Assembly (NCBI RefSeq): GCF_011075055.1
Contig: NC_058137.1
Span: 3,224,001-3,288,000 of the forward strand
Direction of reading: 5' to 3'
Origin: Mangifera indica
Lineage: Eukaryota; Streptophyta; Magnoliopsida; Sapindales; Anacardiaceae
DNA length: 64,000 nt
This document shows, piece by piece, positions 49,039 to 61,200 of the stretch. Position numbers and translations under genes: made by a program. Every line of letters begins with the position of its first letter. Position 1 is the first letter of the stretch. The notes below the pieces were generated by a model. The model was not told where the DNA came from and did no database searches. It worked only from the letters and a program-made list of their open reading frames with translations.

Positions 49039-52000
49039 TTAGTAGGCTTCTCTCTCCTCATCCTCTTTGGGTCTTGCTGAGGAACTTGAACCTGATGCCA
49101 TTCCAATAACTTGGCTATGTGTGAACCTCTGTAACTGTATCATGCGGGCATAACACCCGTCAGGATAATTTTTTAACAGATGTGAATGGGAACCTTGTTC
49201 TGCAACTTTCCCATCATCAATGACTGCAATGACATGGGCATTCCGGATAGTTGATAATCGATGAGCAACAACAATTGTAGTCTTTCCTGCACAGGCACGG
49301 TCTAGAGTCTCTTGAACTGACCGCTCAGATTCAGCATCAAGTGCACTTGTTGCCTCATCTAGCAACATAAGCTCTGCCTTCCTAAGAAGAGCCCTAGCTA
49401 TTGCAATTCTTTGTTTTTGTCCCCCAGAAAGTTGAACTCCTCTCTCTCCAACGAATGTCTTGTAGCCATCTGGCAATCCCGATATGAACTTGTGAGCATT
49501 GGCCGCTGTAGCTGCTTCAATGATCTCAGACTCTCTTGCTGACTCGTGTCCATAAGCAATGTTCTCATAAATAGTAGTAGCAAAGAGGCATGGTTCCTGA
49601 GGAACAATTGCCATATGCTTTCGCAGGGACTTGAGATTGTATTTTCTAATGTCCTTCCCATCAATCACAACCCGTCCAGATGAGGTTTCGTAGAATCGCT
49701 GTATAAGTGCAATGACTGAACTTTTCCCGCATCCACTAGGACCTACGAGAGCAAGAGTTCTGCCCGCTCGAGCACGAAGAGAAAGATCACGGAAGATTGG
49801 AACATCAGGGCGAGATGGGTAAGAAAAGTCCACATGCTTTAATTCAACTTCTCCACGAAGACGGTCTGATACTACAGTAGCATCCGGATCATCAGGCTCA
49901 ATTTCTGTTTTGCGGTCAAGAAGTTCAAAGACTGACCGCATTGCTCGCCCGCCTTTGATGAAGTCAGGAGCCAGGGTCAGTGTTTCAGCAGCACCATTGG
50001 CGGAGACCATGAGGACCATGAAGACTCGGATTGTCTTGGAGAAATCAGAGATCCCATGCTTCACAAGCCATGAAGCATACCAGAGGCCAACAGCATAGGA
50101 AGCATAAAGAGAAAATTGAGCAACCCCAAATCCACTTCCAGCAATCTGTCCTTTCCAAAAGCATCGTCTTAATGGAATTTCAAGGTTGGAGCAGAACAGG
50201 CCAACAATCTTCGACTCTGAATTGAAGGCAGCAACAGTCCTTACATTGGCGATTGCTTCTGCTGCTAGTTGAGTTGACTTGGCATGAGCAGCTTCCAGGT
50301 CTCCTGAGAATCCTTGCATGAACATTTTCTGTCGAAAATCAAAACAAAGACTTTAAGAATGCAGTTTGAAACTTCTACGTTAGATATAGTGAAAAATACT
50401 GATTTTTGGATTATCGATAAAATCATCAATCCCAATAATCATTTGATGATTCTACTATATATTGTCAGCAGTCAAAACTTGTTACCATAGAAGAATGAGG
50501 AACTGATAATGTAAATACAAACCTGCAAAACAGTTGCTGCAACAACAACAGGGAAGACAGCAATGAGTACGAGTGCAAGGCGCCATTGCAAAACAAAACC
50601 TGCAGTGCATGCAACTAGCATAAGTGCCGTGTTCTGCACAATCACTGAAATCCTATCTCCAATGGCTGATCTAACATTGTTGGCATCGAGGGCCAGCCTT
50701 GCGGCAATCCTAGCACTCTCATTTTCCTCTTGATCAAACCATGCCATTTCATTTTTCAGCACTGCTGTTAGCATTTTTTCCCTCACACGTTTTGTTAGGT
50801 TTTCTCCCACAATGTCCCAGAAGGAATGCTGGAGTGTGTTGAACAGAAGTGCAGCTGATGAAAGGCCAATTAACAGGTAGCAATACTTTTCAATTTGTCT
50901 GATCATGTACGCATGATCTGGATTATAGTAGACGCTAAGGACAGCACTTAGAACATATGCAAAGAAGGCGCTTAGGGAGCCACAGACAACAGAGCCTATA
51001 GAACCAACTAAAGCATAAACCCATTCAGGAGAATTCATTTTTGCAAGACGCCAAAAAGAACTGGCTTGCTCCTTGAAGGCTAGTTTTTCAAGCCGGTAAC
51101 TGGGATGTGTGGCATCAAGGGATAGACTAAAATCAGAAGTAGAGAAGTCAGATAGCCTGCGAGAGTATGGTGACCGGCCATAGGAGGAGTTTCGGGCAAT
51201 TATTGGTGAGCTAACTGAATTCCTGGCACTTGAAGGCCTGCAAATGTAGAAACAATTAATAAATTAAGTTTTCAGGTCAATACTTAGCAGCACACCAGAC
51301 ATTTTGAACAGCCTGAATAAAAAATATGTTGTACCAAGAACTTAATAAAAATATGTACAGATGGTGATATTAACCTGGCACTACTCTTTCTGGCATTGTT
51401 GAGAGCAGTTTCATGTGCCATCTCCTGCATTCTAATGAGCTTGGCATAAACACCATTTTCTCCCTTGGAAATCAATTCATCATGTGTTCCAATTTCTGTG
51501 ACACTCCCTTGCTGCAGCACGGCTACAAGGTCAGCCTTGCGAATGGTAGAAAGCCGATGAGCAATGACAAGAGTAGTCCTTCCAATCATGAACCGGTCAA
51601 GAGCCTCCTGCACTAGTTTTTCTGACTCCGAGTCCAGCGCACTTGTTGCCTCATCCAGTAACAGGATTGCTGGATTTTTCAGCATTGCCCGAGCTATAGC
51701 TATCCGCTGCTTCTGGCCTCCTGAAAGCTGCAGTCCCCTCTCCCCTACCTGTCATTTCACACTTTACTTCTGTTATAATTACGTTTATGCTTTCAGCCTC
51801 CAAGTTCTACAATAATCCATTTGATTTCCTAGTAAAATAGATCATAGGTTGAAGTTAATAACATATTATTAAGTGAATGATATAGGAATTTGTTTCATAG
51901 CTTTAAAAACTTCTTCCTTCTCTAACCCTTATCCTTTTTTTTTTGTACTGATTAATGGTCAGATGACGTTTCCCATCCATGGCATAGTTTAGACCACAAG

Positions 52001-55000
52001 GGTCGGTGCTGGTACTCCAAACTCAAAATCAAAAGATAAAATTTGATCCCTGTTACTTAAAGCCTTGAATGAATATAATTTTCAAACTAATTATTCTTCC
52101 AAAATGTCTTCAAAATCGTCATCTTTTCTCATTACAATTTGGTCAAACTTTCTTCTCATTTTTATAAGCTCATAATTGAACTTGGTCCATTCTCACTACC
52201 CCAGAACATTTCTTTCCATCAAATATTTAAATCCCATAAGACCCTTAACAGTTAGTGAGCTTCATTTTCTATTATCTTCATCCTTCTCTCTCTACTGGTG
52301 AACCCACCGTCACTGGTGTTTTTGGTCTCACGCCTGCACATGCACTGTTGACTGAACCATGTTACCTTCCTACACATACACGCATGACGGACTCACATTG
52401 ACTTTATTTTAAAAACTAATAAATTAAGTTAGGTTATGTTTGTTGACCAAATTATCCATTCAATCTTTCATATTATAAAAATGAATAATTATATGTCATT
52501 GAATATCTAACCAAACTTGAGCCTATTGGTCAAGATCCATTATTGATTTCACCTTCCAATATCACCAAAACTTTACCCCACTCCCCCACCTCTTCCAACT
52601 GCCATAAAGACAATAACCCATTTGATAGTACTGTTTTGTGCCTAATTAGAACAGTATTTATTACGTGAAACAAGAAGTCCTAACCTTTAATTCATCTAAT
52701 TTTGTGATGTAATATGCAATGATTTTATGATTTATGCGAACTATTAGCTAACCTGAGTGTCAAAGCCCTCTGGTAATTTGATGATAAATGAATGAGCATT
52801 GGCAACTCTGGCAGCCTCTTCAATCTCGCCAAGGTCGGCATCAGGCCTACCCAATAGTATGTTCTCTTTAATGGTGGTAGCAAAAAGTGCAGGCTCTTGG
52901 CTCACGAGGCCTATTTGCTGCCTCAACCATCTCAGCTTCAATGACTTTATGTCATGTCCATCTAGGAGCACTTCCCCTGCACAATTTCATTCATGAACTA
53001 TAACAATTAAAACCAGTAAAGCTAATAGAAACATCCTATCAAAATTTATTTCAGATGACAGACTTTGCTTATTTTGAACAAACTGATGGAAGTCGTTGCG
53101 CATAATTTACCTGAGCTGGGATCGTAGAATCTTTCAATTAACGAAACCACTGTACTTTTACCAGAGCCACTGCTGCCAACTAAAGCAATGGTCTTTCCAG
53201 CTGGTACACTAAGGGAAAATTTGTTAAGTACCCGTACATCAGGCCTTGAAGGGTATGTGAAATCGACATTTTTCAGCTCTACAAGTCCTGTAACTGAGTC
53301 CAGCTCCAAACCTGATTCAGCGTCTCTATCGATACCTGGTTTATGGTCGATTATACGGTAAATTTTTGCAGCTGCAACTTTTGCCTTTGCAAATGCAGAC
53401 ATGCTTGGGGCTGATTGTCCCAAAGCCCTGCAAATCAGGGGAACTTATAAGCAAACAAATCTTGAGTGAAGAAATACAATATATGTTTGAACAGAAAGAC
53501 TTTAGTACTACTTACAATCCGCCAATCATTACTGCAAACATAGTGGCTATTGCAAGTCCACCATTGGTGAAGTGGTGCCTGACAAGATATCCACCATACC
53601 ACAAAAGAAGCGCATAAGAACAAAACACCACAAAGTAAGTTGCGCCCAGTCCCATCCCCTTTGCAAATCCGCTCTTGTAACCGAGCCTTTGAGCAACCTT
53701 CAATGCGGATGAGTAGGCATCTAAGGCCCTAGATTCACCAACAAATGCGAAAACCACCCGAATTTGAACCACCGTCTGCAATTTTGCTTAAAATCAGCCA
53801 TACCCAGATGCAAAAACACAGAATATTCACCAGAAATCAAATAGAGACTCAGGGAAAACTCAAAAAGCTTTGAAATTTGCAGTTAGGTACCTGTTCGACA
53901 ATATTTCCGGCTTGTGATAAGGCTTCTTGACTCTTGCCAGAGAGCTTCGCCAAAGTGGTGGTGTGGATAACTCCTATGACAGCTATGAGAGGAACCACTG
54001 CAAGTGTAACCAAAGCTAATTGCCAAACAGCAGTGAAACCCACCACAAATCCAGACACGAATGTTGCCATATAGTGAATGAAATTACCCAGCTGCAAATA
54101 AAAAAAGTTCATCATTCGGCCTAATTAGAAACAGAGCATCCGAGAAAGGAAATTATGAGAAATCTGAAGAAGATAGAGATTTCTGTTTCACCTTCTCGCT
54201 TATGGCATCTTGGACCATCACAGCATCAGTGTTAATGGCAAATACGACGTCGCTGGTCCGCACCTCGGTGTCGAAAAACTGAATGTCTTGATTCAAAGCT
54301 GCTTCCAAGTACTTTATCCTCATCCTGGTTGTTTGTCTCTCTCCAGTCCACATCCAACATGATATTTCTGCAACCAAATTCAAAGTTATCCTGTAAATTT
54401 AATGAACAAAGACAAACATCGAAACCAATTAGTATTTTTAAACAGAGCTTTAACGGACCAGCCCATGAAGATGCCCAGATTGCAGCGCCAACCACAAGAA
54501 AGTAAAATGCATACTGCAGAAAACACAAACAATGACAAAGCAAAGAACTTTAGTATAAAGCTCATTGTTAGTGATAATGTAATACAAAAATTTGATAATG
54601 AATTGTGAATTGTGAATTATGAAACCACCTTCAAAACTTCTTGCATCATCTTATCCATGTCATTGGCATTAGAACCAAATGAGTTAACAAGATCGGCAAA
54701 GAACCGAAGAAAGAGAGGCAGAGAACAGCCATGTACAAAAGCACCAAGTGACCCAATTCCCATCAAAACGTAATCTAAACCATCAGCAAATCTAAAGAGC
54801 TCTCCGAACGGAACTCCTGGCACATCACTCGGCTTCTCTCCATTTCCACCATCTTTCTTTGGCTCAGAAGAAGAGCTATCCATTTCTCTTGCTCTCTCTT
54901 CTACAACACTTTCTTGATAAGAAGTCGATGCTCCCACTTGTTCTTTTTGTTCTCCCTGTTCTTCTTCTTGTGTTTCTTTAGTTGGTGTTGTGTTTGTGGG

Positions 55001-55120
55001 AGGTGGAGATGGGTTGGTTTTAAAAGGGTCTAAAGGAGGGGGGGAAACAAGTTCAAGGCCTTGCATTTCGGACCATCTCCACTGCTCAATCGTCTTTATC
55101 TCCTGAGAATCTTGTGACAT
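49039..55120 (-). CDS. ABCB1: ABC transporter B family member 1 (P-glycoprotein 1, auxin exporter)
   Basis: Ten exons on the minus strand: 54629-55120, 54459-54513, 54192-54367, 53891-54091, 53516-53775, 53111-53427, 52753-52976, 51375-51748, 50523-51237 and 49039-50328. They total 4104 bases (1367 residues) with perfect phase and GT-AG borders. It is a full-size transporter, TMD1-NBD1-TMD2-NBD2. NBD1: Walker [10 protein letters not shown] (479-487), signature LSGGQ (583-587), Walker B ILLLDE (Asp607, Glu608). NBD2: GPSGCGKSS (1134-1142), LSGGQ (1238-1242), LLDE (1262-1263). Sequences such as [35 protein letters not shown] and the linker [14 protein letters not shown] fit ABCB1 rather than ABCB19. 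In plants ABCB1 exports auxin at the plasma membrane and sets growth and stem length. The N-terminus is about 80 residues longer than in Arabidopsis. An in-frame Met80 (54881-54883) would give nearly the Arabidopsis length, but the upstream [20 protein letters not shown] looks like the longer start I recall from other dicots. No defects seen. Confidence 0.96.
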
Positions 55121-57924
55121 TTGCAAAATTCCTAGCTAACTTTATGAACAAACCCTCCTTCTCTCTCTTTATTATCACACTATCTGGCTTTTGAGCTCAT
55201 GCTATGTTTTTTCTTGCTAACTTTTTCTTTTTTCCTTTACCCTTTTCTTTAATCCTTTTGTCAAGTTTTAATTTTTACTCCATTAAACTTAAAACTTACT
55301 AAATTAAATGCTTTTCCCGTCCTTCTATAAAAGACATACAAAATGATATAGATAATATGCGAGAAAGAAAGAGAAACAGCTGAATTTTTTTCCACCCGAG
55401 AAACAACAGTGTGAAAACTTAAAGAGTAGAGAAGATTTTCAACAAAACAGATTTAATATTCGTAACTCCAAACCTATAAAGAATTTAAAAGCTGTTTTTT
55501 TTTTTCCCCTTAACGCATGGGCAGAAGCAGTTGATTTTCATTTTTTCTTGTTCCTTTTTTATTTCTTGTTTCAGGTTTTACTTCTTCTCCAAGTTAGATT
55601 ATAGTGAAAGCTTCGTGCGAAATTATACTTAATGCACAAACTTCAATTTCTTCACCACTCTGACTCTCTCTCTGTCCATCTCCTTCAAATCCGGCGTCCT
55701 TTCTTCCACACAACAAAAAGTGTTAATATTTTCACCTCCAGCCAAACTGCCCGTCCCTAAAGTATGTCTTTCTAGGTTTACTAGTAAAAAAACTGTAGCT
55801 AAACATAACAACTAAAGTTTACAATGTAAATAATCATGATATCTTGTTTCATTATTGACTTTAAAAATGAAATTTTTATAATAAAAGTGATCGTTAAAGT
55901 GTGAATGTAAACTTTAGCTGTTTTGGTCAAAACTGTAGCTAATGAACATGAACACAAGTGTTTTGTCATTGAGCGGTTAGGCTTCCAACATTGTAGTTGA
56001 AGTAAATCTTAAAGTTGAATTTCACTTATGTCAGGAAAAACAGCTAATTTGACGTATACCCACTTAAATACACATGTAAAATGTTACGTATGTACCTCAA
56101 ATTCTTGAAATAAATAAAGAAAATATTAGTGGGATTCCGGGAAAATTTGTCAGAAAATCATAAACAAATCAGGGATCCCTGTAAATTTTGATTCTTTATA
56201 GAACAAGGACAGCAAATTATGCAGTCATATATATATATATATATATAAAGTGAATACAAATTTTTTCTTTTTTGTTTAATGAGAATCCTCACCCAAATTA
56301 AATTATTTTTTATAATTAAATTAATCTTATTAAGCCTATCAAATTTCAGATTTGATAACCAATCTTATGATGAATAAACTAAATAATTAAAAAAATATTT
56401 AAACTTAAACCCACTTGTACATGTAAACTCTTTAAGCTCCCGTTGGTAGAAAACAACCATCTTTCACTTTGTCTAAAATGAGTGGTTTTGATAATTCAAG
56501 ATCAGAGTAGTACACTGTCAAGTTCATGTAATTTTTAAAGGAGGAGACTGAAACTGCTTTAATCACGCGTTTCCATTTAATTACTCTAGTGATTCAGCTC
56601 TGGCTATTTTTGGCTTAAAATACAATAAAGTCCACTGAGTTCTGTCACTGCAAATTCCCCGAACTTGCAAATTTTTCTTTAGGCTAAGCAAAAAATAAAT
56701 AAAAACAGAGAATTAAGTGGGTAGAGATCTGTCTCTCTTCTCAGGCTGAACCCTTCTCTCTCTCTCTGCCTCTCCCTCTTTGCAAGAATCAGACTTGCCT
56801 TGCTTGCATCCACGGGCATTTGTCTACTTCTCAACGTACGCTCTGAACTTTCCATATATATAAAACCTAAAGTTTGTTAATCTTTGTCTCATTCACCTCC
56901 CATATGATTCAATTATAAGGTTTTAGTTTTCTTAATGAGTGTTTTAAGTACTTAATTAAGCACAAGATACTTACAAAAAACCAAAAAACTTGTGTTAGAC
57001 ATGACATAAAATACTTTGGTTATAATTTCCATTTGGGTAGACCCAGAATATTTCTACTTGGGTACCAGAAGACGACACCATACATAGTTCACAAGGTTAG
57101 GCTGAGGTTCTCACTAAAAGACTTTTTTTGTGAAGAAGTTTGCTTAAAACTTATGGTAAACACAATACTTTGGATAATATTTACTGGTTGGAATCAGACT
57201 AACAATTTCCACTTCTTTGATTGCCAGAATATGACATGTCGGACGATTGATACCTCAAATACTTTTTACTTGTTTAGAGTAAAAATAATGACACCTTTCA
57301 TGATTGACATCTCAACTCAAGACAATTTCTACTTGGTTTGCGTGAAATATGGCATATCAAAGGAAAGGACTGAATGAAAGACACGACTGAACTATAAATT
57401 TCAAGTGTAGTGTGTAAGATAGAAAGATGAAAAATCAATGAGAAAATGTCAAAGGAGATAAAGAAAGGTTATAAATCAATAAGAAATGGCTTGTTTATTG
57501 GGTTAAGAGAGCATCAAGACTTTTGAGTACTGATTGAGAAGGTTTCAGACTACAGGCTTCACCTACTCCATTGACGAAACAAGCAAAAAATATATTTATA
57601 TGGGGTAGTACAGATGGAAATGAGCAAATATTTCTGCAGAAAGTCTTGGAATATTATGCTAGGGGTGCATTTAGTCCAAGGTTGGATAAGGGATAAAAAT
57701 TATTTTTTACAGCAACATCTGTCGCTTCCGTTGAAATGGATGAAATTAGTTTTCTATTTACATTTCTTTGGTTGCCAACATGATTACCCAGGATGACTCA
57801 TCTCCTGAATTATGAAAATAAAAATTTAAACGTGTAGCATATAAATTGCATGAGGTATTTTTATATCGTGAATTACCTTGACTAAATTTTAAATGTGTTG
57901 GGCATTACATATGGGTACATTTTG
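55121..57924. other. Upstream region of ABCB1; no gene seen
   Basis: The first 100 bases carry CT/GA-rich tracts typical of a leader. A (AT)n run lies at 56227-56246. 56730-56870 is CT-rich with a TATA-like atatatataaaac at about 56855. Nothing coding follows; the 114-residue frame at 57033-57377 has no recognisable domain. Confidence 0.5.
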
Positions 57925-58266
57925 TTGGGAGTGGATAAGAGCTTAATTTAAGTTCAATTTTTTAGTTTAAATAAGTCAAATTTAAGTTAAGATTATCCTG
58001 ATTCGAATTTGAATCAAACTAACTTGAATCCAGTAAATTGTAGAAACATTGCCGACAAATTTATTTTTTTCAACAATTTTTTTCACCGATAATTCTCTTT
58101 CGTTATTATCTTTATCTTTGATGACTATTTTTCTTTTTGTATTTTCTAACGCTTTTTGTTGGCTTCTCCAACAATCTCATTACCAATTCGATTTTAGATA
58201 TTTTAGATTGGAATCAAGTTCAAATTAACCTCTATTTGGTTTGGTTTTACTTGAATTTATCCCTAA
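57925..58266. mobile_element. Degraded hAT-like MITE
   Basis: Starts near TTGGGAGTGGATAAGAGC and ends ACTTGAATTTATCCCTAA. The ends are roughly inverted, and the interior has the TCAAATTTAAG/GATTCGAATTTG words seen in the elements at 4053, 6068 and 7461. Boundaries are approximate. Confidence 0.35.
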
Positions 58267-61200
58267 TTTTATGTAAGCATAATGGATAAATTTAATTGAA
58301 CAGTATGTTCTTTCCAAAGAAATTTCCGTCTCATATTTATTAGGATGCAATTATATTTTCTATATTTGATATTTCTTTTGATCATTGGCAGTTGAGAAAG
58401 CCACACTGTTTCTCTGTTGAACGGAAAAATATGCCATTAATCACAACAAATGTACACAAATCAAACATATGTATTTGGAACATTTAAATTTATAAGACAG
58501 CAAAAGTTCATTTTATCATTAAACAAGCCAAAAAGATTCATGATCATTTTACACCAATGAGATGTAACAATCCAGAGATATTATGTGTAAAATTTTATAG
58601 AAATGAAAGTGTACTGAACTGAAATACTAAGCAACTAAATATAAACATAGAGAATTGGTCTCTTTTAAGTATGTTTCAAAGAACAATTGTAGAGAATATA
58701 CTAGTTTTTAGTAGTTTAGTGAGTTTGAAAAAAAGAGAAAGATCATTTTAACTAATTGCTAGCTAGATGGGTAAACCGTGAACCTTTTTCTGAAAGATAG
58801 AGTGAAACGACTCTCTCTTTTTTTTGTTTTTTATATAGTTGAGATTGATCAACATTTTTTTCAATGTGCAACCCTTCACTTATTGAGTAAGGAGAGAATA
58901 ACATTATTGTAATTGTTGAAACATAAAGGACTTAAATGTTTGCTAGTATGAATGACACGCATCTTTAGTTTAGGAGGGGTATTGCCATTTCATATTTAAT
59001 ATGATATAAATCACCAAATTGTTATGAGGATGATTTTTCTTTGATATGTGTTACGCTAGTAACTTATATAAGTACCTCATATAAGGGAAATTATGTGACC
59101 TTGCTCAAATGATCAAGTTTTTGCCTCATTTAATTGGGGTTTTGTGACTTATATCAAACGATCAAATTTTCTTTCTGTTTGAGGAGAATTGTTCTGCTTA
59201 TCACACATTGATCAATATCTTATCATTTGTCTTTTAAGACATTATATATCTAGATGACAGATCATGCATCCAACTCCCTAAATGGAAATTCACCTTTTGT
59301 CACTGCACCCTCACAATAATCTTAAACATATTTTAATGGGTTTAGTTAAAATATTGATTCATCCCTTACAATTGTAAATACATTATAATACTGCATAATA
59401 TATGGTATGAAATTCATAAGTTTGACCACCTTATATAAATGCAACAAGTGTTAAGAGGCAGAATAAGGACTACCACTACAATAGCACTAATACCATGATG
59501 TATAATGATGAAATCACATTAACCTATTTCCATTTCCTCTTAACTATATTTATATACATCTCTAATTGTAATTAAGGTTGACCCCACTTCTTAAATTCAA
59601 TATTAATTCCACAGTAGTAGGATCAGAGTAGGACAATTTTTAATTTAAAATGGGAATGGTTGATCTCATAATAATATAATTAATATTAATTAGGTTGGTT
59701 AGTGATAATCACCAATACATCTGTAATAGAGACATAAATATTGTATTATTGATTCACAATGGCTAATGAGATTATCAGGTTAAGATCCAATAAAGTGGTC
59801 AAGGGTTGGTGTAATTGTGTTCAATATAAATATATATATATATTTTGGATAACAATGAAATCTGCTGTGACCATTATTAAGTAAATTAATTATTTAATAT
59901 TAAAATATAGTAAAAAAATTAAAATCTTTATTTTTTTATGTTTAAAATCATTTTTTTATCATTCAAATTATCACTAAGATAATTATGTTAAATTTTTTTT
60001 TTAGATAATAATGAAACCTCTCACAATTAGTATATCATATAAGTTAATAATTTAATATTAAAATAACTTCAAAAAAGATTTAAATTTAAATTTAAAATAA
60101 AATAATTTTTTAAATATCATTCGGGACTTAATTGCCTTCAAACTTTCTTAAATAATTTGAATTAAGTTTCATAAATTTATGGATTATCAAGGGAGAGAGA
60201 GAGAGAGAAGTGGCTTTCAAGAAGTCAAAAAGGAGACCCAATTGCCAATTTCCCTGTCTCTTTCTTTCCCATTGATAGGATGTGCTATTATTTATGTTAT
60301 AATAATGGGTCATGGTGGTCTATTTCATTAGTCTAATCTTGTTCCAATGGGAAAAGAAATAGAGGATTAACAATAATAAAATGTAAAAATAAAAGACCCC
60401 AAAACACTCAAATGCCCACTCAAATACTTCCCAAAAGTGATGCATGTGAGCCTCATTACACCATTTCATTGTCTTTCTTGTGGTTAATAATTCACTATTT
60501 TAATTTTTAGTGCAATCTTCTTTCTTCTATTTTATTACATGACCTGTAATCTATCTTAATTTCTAAGCAAATATGATTCCATGCCCTAGCTGTGGAACCA
60601 AATGCTTCTACAAACAAATGTGTTGTCGGCATTTACTGCTTACCCAAGTGTCAAAAGTACTTCTCCTTTCTATTTTGATACATTATTTTTCTTAATTGAT
60701 ACTTCTCTAATATACAATATTTTGGCCCCATCAAATATTTGTGAAACAAAGTAGTATTCATGAAGATTTCTTCATTGTCTTATTGATATTGGATTTTTTT
60801 TTTTCCTTTAATAAGCCCAATTATCATCATGGTTTTTCACCTAATCAAAGAAAAAAATATTTTTCTTTAATTTAAAAAATCTTCATTTTTGTACAATTTT
60901 AGCTCAACCTTGATTTTGTTCATAATTCTATTAAAGTTTCCATCTCTCGAGCTACTAAATTGAACTTTGGTTTGATTGATTTGAGACACGGTATGGCAAT
61001 TGTTAGACATGTGATGAAAAAGGTGAACAATTGATTTAATAATTTTTCATAATAACAAAAGATCAAAACTAGCATGATTGGGGCCATGAAAAAGTGTGAA
61101 ATGAAAAATAGCCTAGCTAAATATGAAGAGCCCATTTAATCTACCTTAGACTCGATTTCAATGTATGATTTTATTGTTAATTTAATTTTATTATAAATAA

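Noticed and set aside
49910..50225. Plus-strand open frames inside ABCB1
   Set aside because: Antisense shadows of the last ABCB1 exon.
49039..55120. Annotation as ABCB19 instead of ABCB1
   Set aside because: The linker, the N-terminal [14 protein letters not shown] segment and overall wording fit ABCB1, as I recall the two proteins. An alignment would settle it.
57033..57377. 114-residue open frame upstream of ABCB1
   Set aside because: The composition looks non-coding, there is no domain, and no promoter or splice context supports it.
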